Shown here one piece after another: positions 33,342-41,245 of a stretch of 64,000 nt of DNA. The translations under genes were made by a program, and so were the position numbers. Source of the stretch: Arthrobacter sp. 131MFCol6.1 (GTDB lineage Bacteria; Actinomycetota; Actinomycetes; Actinomycetales; Micrococcaceae). The number at the start of each line of letters is the position of its first letter. Within the stretch, counting starts at the first letter, position 1. The DNA lies in assembly GCF_000374925.1 (NCBI RefSeq), contig NZ_KB895541.1, forward strand, positions 932,122-996,121. Reading direction: 5' to 3'. The notes below the pieces were generated by a model. The model worked only from the letters and a program-made list of their open reading frames with translations, ran no database searches and had not been told where the DNA came from.

Positions 33342-33740
33342 TCAGATCCGGGCGTGCAGTCCCCGGGCTCCGCTGCGCCCAAAGGACGCCGCCCCCAGGA
33401 ATTCCACGGCCACGAACGGTTTCGGGCCGACCACCCATTCGTCGTGACCGGGCGGAATCGCGTAGGTGTCGTTGGCGTGGATCGTGGAGCGCAGCCCTTC
33501 GGCCGTTTCAACTTCCATCTCACCGGAAATGCAGAAACCGAGATGGTGGTGCAGGCAGACGTCGGTCTGCTCGTAGGGTCGGGTGTTAACCGACCAACGC
33601 CAGCCCGGGCCCAGGATCAACCGGGCCACCGAGTAGTCGTTCACCGTGCAGAGGTCGAATTCGGCCTTGTCCGGGCACCGTTTCTTGTCCGGCACATCGA
33701 AGGACTTCACTGCCATGGCTGTAACGAAGTTGATACTCAT
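33342..33740 (-). CDS. Cupin-domain protein
   Basis: The 132-residue protein has a single cupin beta-barrel. Motif 1 is probably the HHHLGFCISGEMEVE segment near residue 65, and motif 2 the AIPPGHDEWVVG segment near residue 95. Similar small cupins bind a metal and a small ligand, but the ligand here is not predictable. The first ATG (33740) is used. A second in-frame ATG at 33716 (MAVKSFDVPD) is plausible. It is flanked by rpsD and rarA but separated by about 190 and 260 bp, so it is likely monocistronic. Confidence 0.75.
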   Translation of the reverse strand: MSINFVTAMAVKSFDVPDKKRCPDKAEFDLCTVNDYSVARLILGPGWRWSVNTRPYEQTDVCLHHHLGFCISGEMEVETAEGLRSTIHANDTYAIPPGHDEWVVGPKPFVAVEFLGAASFGRSGARGLHARI

Positions 33741-33901
33741 GGGGCACCTGCTGGGGAGGGGGCGGGAACGCTCGCGGTGGATGACCTGGGATGGAGCGAA
33801 GCCGGCTGCCGTTCCAGGCTCCGGGTAGCGGGAGCCGGCATGTGCCCGCGCTGTCCCCTGCGCCGCACGGACGGTCAGCAGATCCGTGCTGACATAATTC
33901 C

Positions 33902-33929
33902 ACGTTAGACCTCTTGGCCCCTATGTCAA
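33902..33929 (-). promoter_or_regulatory. Candidate promoter of the cupin gene with a long leader
   Basis: On the minus strand a perfect TTGACA (33924-33929) and a TAACGT (33902-33907) are spaced by 16 bp. Transcription would begin near 33895, leaving about 155 nt before the cupin start. Inside the leader GGCTCC and GGAGCC form a small hairpin. No known riboswitch class was recognised. Confidence 0.5.
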
Positions 33930-34004
33930 CGGCGGATTCCGGCGCCGCGGCCCGCTGCCGACCAGCCGCTGGTCACGGGCGTTCGCGGGCGGTTCGCGAG
34001 CGGT

Positions 34005-35438
34005 TCAGGTGCCGCGGATGATCTTCCGAAGCCGCTCGAGCCGGGTGGAGATGTCGCGTTCGGCCCCGTTGCCGGTGGGTTCGTAGTAGTTGCGCCCGAC
34101 GAGGTCATCCGGCGGGTACTGCTGGGTGGCGACGGCGTGCGGGGCGTCATGGGCGTATTTGTAGCCTTTGCCGTGGCCCAGCTGTTTTGATCCCGGGTAG
34201 TGGGCATCGCGCAGGTGGGCGGGGATGCCGTTCCCGAGCCCGGCGCGGACGTCGGCGATCGCCTGGTTAATGCCCATGTACGCGGCGTTGGACTTCGGTG
34301 CGGTGGCCAGATGCACCACGGCCTCGGCGAGGATGATGCGGCCTTCCGGCATGCCGATCAGCTGCACGGCCTGGGCCGCCGCGACGGCGGTCTGCAGCGC
34401 CGTCGGGTCAGCCATGCCGACGTCTTCGGCCGCCGAGATCACGATCCGGCGGGCCACGAACCGGGGGTCCTCACCCGCCTCCAGCATCCGGGCGAGATAG
34501 TGCAGTGCGGCGTCGACGTCGGAGCCCCGGATCGACTTGATGAACGCGCTGGCGACGTCGTAGTGCTGGTCCCCGGCCCGGTCGTAGCGGACGGAGGCGA
34601 CATCCAGGGCGCGCTCCGTGTGCTTGAGGTCGATCTTGACCGGAGCCGCATCGGCGTCGTCCGCGTCCCCGAACGCGACGCCGGCGGCCGCCTCGAGCGC
34701 GGTCAGTGCACGGCGGGCGTCGCCGCCGGAGAGCCGGACGAGGTGCGCCAGGGCGTCGTCGCTGAGTTCTACTTTGCCGCCGAGCCCGCGGGCATCCGTC
34801 GCGGCCCGCAGGAGCAGGCCCTCGACGTCGGCGTCGGTGAGCGGCTTGAGGGTCAGCAGGAGGGACCGCGAGAGCAGCGGGGAGACGACGGAGAAGGACG
34901 GGTTTTCGGTGGTCGCGGCGACCAGCACCACCCAGCGGTTTTCGACGCCGGGCAGCAGGGCGTCCTGCTGCGCCTTGTTGAAGCGGTGGATCTCGTCCAG
35001 GAACAGCACGGTGGTGGTCTTGTAGAGGTCCCGGGCAGTGAGGGCCTCGTCCATGACGCGGCGGACGTCCTTGACTCCGGCGGTGATGGCGGAGAGCTCG
35101 ACGAACTTCCGCCCCGGGCCCTTGGCAATCACATGGGCAAGAGTGGTTTTGCCGGTTCCTGGAGGCCCCCAGAGAATCAGTGAACTGGGGCCCGCGGGGC
35201 CGGTCGCGTCGGAGCCGGCCGCCAGTTGGCGCAGCGGGGAGCCTTGGCCGAGGAGGTGCTGCTGGCCCACGACATCATCGAGGGTGCGCGGCCGCATCCG
35301 GACGGCGAGGGGGCTCCGTGGCGACGCTGGCCCGGCGGCAGACCGGGCGTGGCCGGAATCGTCGGTGGCACCCTCGGCTGCGCCGAAGTCGTCGCTACCG
35401 TCGGCGTTGTCCCGCCCTGCACCAAAGAGATCATCCAC
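34005..35438 (-). CDS. rarA: Replication-associated recombination protein A (RarA/MgsA AAA ATPase)
   Basis: The 477-residue AAA+ protein acts at stalled forks. Walker A ([14 protein letters not shown]) lies near residue 95, and Walker B ([19 protein letters not shown]) and sensor 1 ([11 protein letters not shown]) follow. The C-terminal tetramerisation domain contains [17 protein letters not shown] sequence. The N-terminal 45 residues are acidic and variable. The GTG at 35438 has no Shine-Dalgarno, but a TAGCCT ends 6 nt before it, suggesting a leaderless mRNA. It is divergent from the acVLRF1 gene. Confidence 0.95.
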   Translation of the reverse strand: MDDLFGAGRDNADGSDDFGAAEGATDDSGHARSAAGPASPRSPLAVRMRPRTLDDVVGQQHLLGQGSPLRQLAAGSDATGPAGPSSLILWGPPGTGKTTLAHVIAKGPGRKFVELSAITAGVKDVRRVMDEALTARDLYKTTTVLFLDEIHRFNKAQQDALLPGVENRWVVLVAATTENPSFSVVSPLLSRSLLLTLKPLTDADVEGLLLRAATDARGLGGKVELSDDALAHLVRLSGGDARRALTALEAAAGVAFGDADDADAAPVKIDLKHTERALDVASVRYDRAGDQHYDVASAFIKSIRGSDVDAALHYLARMLEAGEDPRFVARRIVISAAEDVGMADPTALQTAVAAAQAVQLIGMPEGRIILAEAVVHLATAPKSNAAYMGINQAIADVRAGLGNGIPAHLRDAHYPGSKQLGHGKGYKYAHDAPHAVATQQYPPDDLVGRNYYEPTGNGAERDISTRLERLRKIIRGT

Positions 35439-35444
35439 ATAGAT

Positions 35445-35450
35445 AGGCTA
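35445..35450 (-). promoter_or_regulatory. -10 box (TAGCCT) for a leaderless rarA mRNA
   Basis: On the minus strand TAGCCT ends 6 nt before the rarA GTG, and no ribosome site is visible. The position is right for transcription starting at the start codon. The -35 is not recognisable. Confidence 0.4.
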
Positions 35451-35502
35451 CTTCTAGTTCCTGCCGCCCCTCACCCTTATCCCCCGCAACGGAGTACCTG
35501 CC

Positions 35503-36147
35503 ATGTCCAGCCCCGAGACCCGTGTGGCTTTCGTCTCCGGCGACCGGCTGCCGGGCTGGGTGGATCGCTTCGCCGCGAGCCACGGGGCACTGGCGGAGGA
35601 GGAGCTCGACGCCGGCCTGCAGCTGCGCGCCGCCGACGGCGCCGTGGCCGTCCTCCGGGCGCCCTGGCCCGTGGACGGCCGGCCCGGCAGCGGCCACGAC
35701 GCCATCTCCCGGCTGGCCTCCCTGGCCGGGCAGCCCCGGAGCATCGGCACCGTCCTGGTCCGCCGCGGCGGATATTCGGTGGCTGTGGTCAGCGCCGGCG
35801 CCGTACTGACGTCCAAGACAGGCACGCGCCACGTCCAGTCGCGGACGGCTGCAGGTGGCTGGTCCCAGCAACGTTTTGCCCGGCGGCGCGCCAACCAGGC
35901 CGATGCCCTCGTGGAGGCTGTCGCCGAGCACGCCGGACGGATCTTCGCTGAGCACCGGGTCGAATACCTCGCGCCCGGCGGCGACCGGACCCTGGCGGAC
36001 CAAGTGCTCGCCGAGCCCGTGCTCCGGCGCTACGCCGGCCTGACGCGGCTCGCGTTTCTGGACGTCCCGGATCCACGCGCGGCGGTACTGAAGAAGGCCG
36101 CCGCGGAGCTGTGCTCCGTGCGGATCCTGGTGACAGACCCGCAGTAG
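35503..36147 (+). CDS. acVLRF1-type peptidyl-tRNA hydrolase (actinobacterial Vms1-like release factor)
   Basis: The 214-residue protein resembles the actinobacterial branch of the eRF1/Vms1 release-factor superfamily. In eukaryotic Vms1/ANKZF1 this superfamily cleaves peptidyl-tRNA on stalled large subunits. The key loop is visible near residues 115-130 (AGGWSQQRFARRRANQ), where a Gln after the glycines replaces the GGQ of canonical release factors. The remainder has the alternating pattern of the RNase H-like release-factor fold. GGAG stands 8 nt before the ATG. It is probably part of ribosome quality control, independent of rarA, which is divergent. Confidence 0.8.
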   Translation: MSSPETRVAFVSGDRLPGWVDRFAASHGALAEEELDAGLQLRAADGAVAVLRAPWPVDGRPGSGHDAISRLASLAGQPRSIGTVLVRRGGYSVAVVSAGAVLTSKTGTRHVQSRTAAGGWSQQRFARRRANQADALVEAVAEHAGRIFAEHRVEYLAPGGDRTLADQVLAEPVLRRYAGLTRLAFLDVPDPRAAVLKKAAAELCSVRILVTDPQ

Positions 36148-36366
36148 TTCCTGCCGTACAGGCTCCCGCCGGGTAGGCGCCGGCCCCGGATTCGGCTCAT
36201 TTTGTGTCTCTTGCAGCGTCCCCGCAGTTTCTCTGCCCGGCAGCTCCGGCCGGGCGCGGGAGCACCGGAGGGGCGCTGACCTTGGCTTCCACCCAGTGAC
36301 CAAGTAGTTCGGCGGGGTCCCCGTCCACCACCTGAGTACACCCCGCATTCCGGCGCGGTGCGAAGT

Positions 36367-36383
36367 CGAGTAATTTTTACTCG
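36367..36383. promoter_or_regulatory. Perfect palindrome, possible operator (CGAGTAA-TTT-TTACTCG)
   Basis: Seven-base arms around a three-base TTT centre form a perfect inverted repeat about 190 bp upstream of the oxidase start. As DNA it looks like a dimeric regulator site. As RNA the stem would be weak and not followed by a U-tract. Confidence 0.45.
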
Positions 36384-36457
36384 TTCCCCCTGCATTTTGC
36401 CGCCCATAGACTCAAACACATCCCTTTGTCACTGAAATCACACGCTAGTGGGGAATT

Positions 36458-36472
36458 CAATGTGCAACATTG
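36458..36472. promoter_or_regulatory. Perfect palindrome, possible operator (CAATGT-GCA-ACATTG)
   Basis: Six-base arms flank a GCA centre. It overlaps the start codon of the candidate small ORF (36460) and sits about 85 bp upstream of the oxidase start. A repressor bound here would block a promoter just upstream. Confidence 0.45.
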
Positions 36473-36576
36473 ACCATCCGATTCCCAGAATGACAAATAC
36501 GGAATCAACGCCCACCGAAAACAGGATCTACAACGGCAGAATACGCAACGCACTGGATGCGGCGGGCCGTGAATAA
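36460..36576 (+). CDS. Candidate 38-residue leader ORF overlapping the oxidase start
   Basis: An ATG at 36460 follows GGGGA with a 6-nt gap. It opens a 38-codon frame beginning MCNIDHPIPRMTNTEST and ending at TAA 36574-36576. The stop overlaps the in-frame GTG (36569) that is an alternative start of the copper oxidase. This is typical of translational coupling, and the oxidase itself lacks a good ribosome site. The peptide is not recognised and may be chance. Confidence 0.35.
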   Translation: MCNIDHPIPRMTNTESTPTENRIYNGRIRNALDAAGRE

Positions 36577-39082
36577 CCTACAACGCCCCCGGCGCCTCAT
36601 AGCGCTCATCCTGGCGTTCCTTATTCCCCTGAACTTTATCGTGGGCGCCGCCGCTCTGGCAGCCGACCCCGTCAATCTCGTGAGGAACCCGTCTCTGGAG
36701 GAAGGTGCCGTGGACGCCACATGCTACAAGCGGGCCGGCTGGGGAACCGAAGGCGACTGGAGTTTCGTCCAGGGACGGCTCGGCGGCAGGGCTGCATCAG
36801 TCACTCTCCAGGGCCATACGGCGGGCGACCGCAAGCTCGTCCAGGAGGAGAGTACCCAATGTGCACCTACTGTGGTCCCCGGCCGCGGCTACACCATTCA
36901 AGTCTGGTACAAGTCCACGGCGCCCGTGTCGCTCACCCTGTTCCGCCATTCAGCCCAGGGCTGGAGCTACTGGGGCGATATCCAGCAGCAGGCACCGGCA
37001 GCGGACTGGACCCTCGCCACTGCCCCCACCCCCACGATCCCCGACGGAACGGATTTCCTAAGCTTCGGGCTGTCGCTCGCAATTGACGGGACACTGGCGA
37101 CCGATGACTATTCCCTGACGGAAATTCCTGCGCCGACGCAAAACACCACCGAATTGATAATTAACGGAAACCTCGCGGACGGAACTCCCACACCAGCGTG
37201 CTTTATGCTGGCCGGTTGGGGAAACCGACAAATAGCGACTTCACTCTCAAATGACGTCCCGGCAAATTCACCCGCCGGAACGCGATCCTTCGCAATAAGT
37301 GCCAGCGCATATCAGTCCGGAGACGCAAAACTCATCCAAGCGGACGCGCCGGGCTGCGCACCCGCCGTCACACCAGGGGAACAATACGACTTCAAGGTCG
37401 ATTACAAGTCCACCGCGGCCGGCCCGTCCGGCCTGACCGTCTTCAGCCATACAGTCAACGGCTGGCAGTACTGGACCGACCTGAAGGAATTGCCGCCCGT
37501 CCCCGGCTGGACGACAGGCCAGGCGCGAACACCGGCGATCCCCAACGGCGTCGACCGTATTGCCCTGGGTGTTTCCATCGCCGGCAACGGCACCTTGTCG
37601 ACCACCAACTACTCGCTGGCCAAATACGACGCAGCGGGACCACCTCCGGTGGGCGGGCCGGACGCCGTCGGCTCCTGGGAAATCCTGTCATCGCAAATGC
37701 CCGTGCGGGCGCTGCATTCAACGCTGCTCCACGACGGACGCCTGCTGCTGATCGCCGGTTCGGGCAACGACGAGACGAACTTCAATGCAGGGTCATTCCG
37801 GGCCGTGGTCTGGTCACCCAGCACCAATGTCTTCAAGAACATCCCGGTGCCCTACGACATGTTTTGTGCCGGACACGTGACCCTGCCCGACGGGAAAGTA
37901 CTCCTCGCCGGCGGCACCCAGGCGTTCCCCACCGCCAATGTGGGGCCCACCACCTTCCAGGGATCCAAGAAGAGCTACTACTTCGACCCCGCGGACGACG
38001 CCTTCCATCAGCTCTCGGACATGGCCGGGGCCCACTGGTACCCGTCACTGACGAAACTGGGCAACGGTGACATCTGGTCCGCCGGCGGCCTCGATGAAAA
38101 GGCCCAGGGCACGGTCCTGACAGAGATGTTCAACACCTCGGCCATGAGGTGGCTGCCGCAGAACCAGGTGCCGCAGACCTGGAGCTTCTGGGGCACCTAC
38201 CCGCACATGTTCCTTCTTGAAAACGGCAGGATGTTCTACTCCGGGGGCCACACCTTCGGCAACGGGCTGCCGGGGACGGGCTCGTCGATCTACGACTGGG
38301 CAACCGCGCAGATCTGGGATGTCCCCGGGCTGCGGCAAAAGGATCTCAGGGACCAGGCCGGCTCCGTTTTCATCGGTCCGGTCCAGGACCAGAAGCTCAT
38401 GATCGTTGGCGGCGGCAACGCCGACGGCAACACCCCCGGCATCAACCTGGTCGACATCATCGACCTCAAACAGCCGAGCCCGCACTACGTGCCCGGCCCA
38501 GACCTTCCCGGACCCGGCAAGATGTACGTCAACGTCCTGAACCTTCCCGACCGCTCCGTGCTTGCGGCTAATGGCGGGCAGTTGAACCGTTCTGGAAACA
38601 TCCAGACGGCTGCCATCTACACTCCGTCGACCAACTCCTGGAAGACTGTGGTGGCAGACCCGGTTGGCCGCAATTACCACTCGACGTCGATTCTCCTGCC
38701 GGACGGCCGGGTGGCGGTCATGGGCTCCAACCCGCTGGATAATTCCTTCGAAGCCAGGATCTCGGTCTACAGTCCGCCGTACCTGTTCAAGGGACCCCGG
38801 CCGGCCATCACATCGGCTCCCGGCCAGGTGGGCCACGGGCAGAATGTGCAGATCGCTGTGACCGGCGATGTCGCCACCGCCTCCCTCATCCCGCCGATGT
38901 CCCAGACCCACCAGACCGACACCAACGCGCGCGTCGTCGACCTGCCGCTGGCGGGCACGGGCGCGGACCGCACCGTGCAAATCCCCAGCAATCCGAACCT
39001 CCTGCCGCCCGGGCCGTACATGCTCACAGTGTTGTCCGCTGACGGAATCCCCAGTGTTGCCCGTTGGGTGTGGGTTTCATGA
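36557..39082 (+). CDS. Secreted copper-radical oxidase (galactose oxidase/GlxA-like) with duplicated N-terminal modules
   Basis: The 841-residue protein starts with a signal peptide of about 35 residues (basic RPRR, hydrophobic core, cleavage near ALAAD). Two homologous modules of about 155 residues follow (about 39-190 and 195-365), each with a GWG segment, a CAP...PG..Y pattern, a W-Y-W core (for example GWSYWGDI and GWQYWTDL) and an IP.G.D motif. They look like carbohydrate-binding modules. Then comes a kelch propeller and a DUF1929 C-terminal domain. Candidate copper/radical residues by analogy with galactose oxidase are Cys437 (DMFCAGH) and Tyr495 (HWYPS), which would form the Tyr-Cys cofactor, and Tyr707, His708 (NYHS) and His785 (QTHQT). 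It probably oxidises hydroxyls of an extracellular glycan. A GTG at 36569 is an alternative start. It overlaps the next gene by 4 nt. Confidence 0.88.
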   Translation: MRRAVNNLQRPRRLIALILAFLIPLNFIVGAAALAADPVNLVRNPSLEEGAVDATCYKRAGWGTEGDWSFVQGRLGGRAASVTLQGHTAGDRKLVQEESTQCAPTVVPGRGYTIQVWYKSTAPVSLTLFRHSAQGWSYWGDIQQQAPAADWTLATAPTPTIPDGTDFLSFGLSLAIDGTLATDDYSLTEIPAPTQNTTELIINGNLADGTPTPACFMLAGWGNRQIATSLSNDVPANSPAGTRSFAISASAYQSGDAKLIQADAPGCAPAVTPGEQYDFKVDYKSTAAGPSGLTVFSHTVNGWQYWTDLKELPPVPGWTTGQARTPAIPNGVDRIALGVSIAGNGTLSTTNYSLAKYDAAGPPPVGGPDAVGSWEILSSQMPVRALHSTLLHDGRLLLIAGSGNDETNFNAGSFRAVVWSPSTNVFKNIPVPYDMFCAGHVTLPDGKVLLAGGTQAFPTANVGPTTFQGSKKSYYFDPADDAFHQLSDMAGAHWYPSLTKLGNGDIWSAGGLDEKAQGTVLTEMFNTSAMRWLPQNQVPQTWSFWGTYPHMFLLENGRMFYSGGHTFGNGLPGTGSSIYDWATAQIWDVPGLRQKDLRDQAGSVFIGPVQDQKLMIVGGGNADGNTPGINLVDIIDLKQPSPHYVPGPDLPGPGKMYVNVLNLPDRSVLAANGGQLNRSGNIQTAAIYTPSTNSWKTVVADPVGRNYHSTSILLPDGRVAVMGSNPLDNSFEARISVYSPPYLFKGPRPAITSAPGQVGHGQNVQIAVTGDVATASLIPPMSQTHQTDTNARVVDLPLAGTGADRTVQIPSNPNLLPPGPYMLTVLSADGIPSVARWVWVS

Positions 39083-39804
39083 GGCGCGGCACGGAAACTG
39101 CAGCGGGTGGTGCACGCGGGGCACGCGTCGTCGTCGCCCTGACGACGGCGGGCCTGGCAGCCGCGGCAGCCATGGTGTGGGGCGGGATGTCCGCCGTCGC
39201 CACGGTCGGTGCGGTCAACGCCGGTCCGCGCGCGAGCCAAATTCCACCGGCCGCCACGCCGGCCGAAGCGCCCACCGGCGCCCGGCCGGGGCCGTCCGCC
39301 ACCACGGACGCGGCCACGGACCCCACCCAGGACGCCACCGGTTCCGGCAACGCAGTGAAACTGGGGCCCATTCCCCCGGTTTCCGTGGCGCCCCAGGCGT
39401 CCACGTCAGCAGGCGACGCACCCGAAGTCTCCCTGGCTGAGGCGGCACGGACGGAAGCCGGTGCGGCCGCCTCCTTGCCGGAGGGCGGCAATTCCATGGG
39501 CCTCAAGCAGCGGGGCCCCGTTGACCCGGCAGCGGTGCTGTCCGGCAAGAGCCTGTCCCTGGGCGGTTGTCTGCCCCAGTACGGCTCCGACGGACAGTGC
39601 CTTCCTGCCATTCCGCCGAGCATGAGCCGGCACCTGAAGGAAATGAAGGACGCTGGCCTCGACCCCGGGTCCATGCCGCATACATGGACCTGTACCGAGG
39701 TCCGTACGTACTTCAAGGGCGGACTCGCCGTGCGCAAAGCGCACGTCGATCCGCAAAAACTCGACGCCAACCATGACGGCGTCGCCTGCGGTGCGGCCGA
39801 CTAG
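39079..39804 (+). CDS. Excalibur-domain extracytoplasmic protein
   Basis: The 241-residue protein has one N-terminal hydrophobic segment (about residues 18-42) that could be a signal or anchor. A Pro/Ala/Thr-rich linker of about 80 residues and a C-terminal excalibur domain follow (about 200-241). The excalibur core, with CTEVRTYFKGG and LDANHDGVACG, matches the calcium-binding DxDxDGxxCE loop of the family, although the last residue is Gly rather than Glu. A further Cys pair (GGCLPQYG, DGQCLP) is upstream. The ATG at 39079 overlaps the oxidase stop by 4 nt, so the two are probably co-expressed. Its role is unknown. It could act outside the membrane with the oxidase. Confidence 0.75.
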   Translation: MRRGTETAAGGARGARVVVALTTAGLAAAAAMVWGGMSAVATVGAVNAGPRASQIPPAATPAEAPTGARPGPSATTDAATDPTQDATGSGNAVKLGPIPPVSVAPQASTSAGDAPEVSLAEAARTEAGAAASLPEGGNSMGLKQRGPVDPAAVLSGKSLSLGGCLPQYGSDGQCLPAIPPSMSRHLKEMKDAGLDPGSMPHTWTCTEVRTYFKGGLAVRKAHVDPQKLDANHDGVACGAAD

Positions 39805-39916
39805 CCGCCGCGTCCCTTCCCGGGCCCGCCTGCGGTCCTGCTGACTGTCCACCCGACTGACGATCCCGCCCGTTTCCGAGATCCCCTGCTTCCACCTACC
39901 CCATTGGAGCTCCGTC

Positions 39917-41206
39917 ATGTCCGCTACCTTCCTGGCCAGCGCCCTCGTCGTCATCATCGCCCTGGCACTCTTTGCCATCGCAGTGTCCACCCTTTACCTG
40001 AACACGTACGCATGGTGGGACCCCAAGACGCAGGTGCGGACCTCCTACTCCGGCCTTCAGGGGACGGAGGGACATTCGTTTTCGCTGATCATGCCGTGCC
40101 GGAACGAACGCGAAGAGGTCATGCGCGCCACCTTGGCCGCGCTCCTGGCACAGACCCATTCGCGCAAGGAGATCATCATCTCGGTCGGACATGACGACAC
40201 CGAGACGGTGGAGGTCGCACACCGGCTCGCCCGGGAGTTCCCGGAGTTCGTCCGGGTCAGTGTCGACGTCAGCGAGCGGAAGAACAAGCCGCGGCAGCTG
40301 AACCAAGCGCTGTCAATGTGCCGCTACAGCGTGGTCGGGGTTTTCGACGCCGAGTCGATCGCGGCCGAAGAACTCCTGGCCCATATCGACAGTGTCTTCA
40401 CCACCAAGAACGCCGACGTCGTCCAGGGTGCCGTGCAGCTGATCAACTACAAGGACACGTGGTATTCGCTGCGGAACTGCCTTGAATACTTCACGTGGTT
40501 CCGGTCCAGGCTGCACGCCCATTCCCGGCAGGGATTCATTCCCCTCGGCGGCAACACCGTGTTCATCAAACGAGAACTGCTGACGGCGGTGGGCGGCTGG
40601 GACGGCTCCTGCCTCGCCGAGGATTGTGATCTCGGTGTGCGCCTGTCGACGCTGCGCCGGAAGATCGTGGTGGCCTATTCGCCGCAATTGGTCACGCGCG
40701 AGGAGACGCCCGACAGCCTGTCCGGGCTCATCCGGCAGCGCACCCGCTGGTCCCTCGGATTCATGCAGGTCTTCGCCAAGGGCGACTGGAAGGCCCTGCC
40801 GTCCCGGCGGATGCGGACCATCGCCTGGTGGACCCTGATGCAGCAGCATTTCATGGCACTGGCCGGCGTCTGCATTCCCATCGCCATCGCGGCGGCTATC
40901 TGGGGCAATTTCCCGCTGGTGGTCACGTTGATCACCTTCCTGCCGCTGGTACCCACGCTGGTGACGGTCGCCTTCGATGTCTGCATGCTCCACGAGTTCG
41001 GCCGCGACCATAAGTTCGCCATCAGCTGGTACGACTACTTCCGCCTCGTTGCCGGCACTCCCCTCTACCAGATGGTCCTGGCCTTCGCGGCTCTGCGGGC
41101 TTTGTTCAAGTTCGGGCGCCGCGATTTTGCCTGGGAAAAGACCGACCATTCCGGATCCCATCTGTCCTACCTCGTCCCCAGCACTGCCGCACCGGCACGG
41201 CAATAG
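39917..41206 (+). CDS. Processive GT2 glycosyltransferase (cellulose-synthase-like)
   Basis: The 429-residue membrane protein belongs to the GT2 family of polysaccharide synthases. It starts with a membrane helix (residues 5-28). The cytoplasmic catalytic domain carries Asp144 (VGVFDAES), EDCD at 235-238 (the TED position) and Q274-RTRW, the Q-x-x-R-W motif of processive synthases. At least three further membrane helices follow between about 300 and 400. Such enzymes polymerise UDP- or GDP-sugars and extrude the chain. GGAG is 7 nt upstream of the ATG. Neighbouring the copper oxidase, it recalls cslA next to glxA in Streptomyces, but the sugar is not predictable. Confidence 0.87.
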   Translation: MSATFLASALVVIIALALFAIAVSTLYLNTYAWWDPKTQVRTSYSGLQGTEGHSFSLIMPCRNEREEVMRATLAALLAQTHSRKEIIISVGHDDTETVEVAHRLAREFPEFVRVSVDVSERKNKPRQLNQALSMCRYSVVGVFDAESIAAEELLAHIDSVFTTKNADVVQGAVQLINYKDTWYSLRNCLEYFTWFRSRLHAHSRQGFIPLGGNTVFIKRELLTAVGGWDGSCLAEDCDLGVRLSTLRRKIVVAYSPQLVTREETPDSLSGLIRQRTRWSLGFMQVFAKGDWKALPSRRMRTIAWWTLMQQHFMALAGVCIPIAIAAAIWGNFPLVVTLITFLPLVPTLVTVAFDVCMLHEFGRDHKFAISWYDYFRLVAGTPLYQMVLAFAALRALFKFGRRDFAWEKTDHSGSHLSYLVPSTAAPARQ

Positions 41207-41245
41207 CACCCCATTGACATTGCAACGTCCCCTCAGGAGGCAGTC

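Larger units (their letters stand above)
36148..36556. other. 409-bp regulatory gap upstream of the polysaccharide locus
   Basis: No conserved long gene was recognised here. The right half is visibly richer in A/T than the surroundings and contains two perfect palindromes (36367-36383 and 36458-36472) and a candidate small ORF. A TAGACT at about 36402-36407 could be a -10 element. It reads as the control region for the copper-oxidase and glycosyltransferase genes. Confidence 0.5.
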
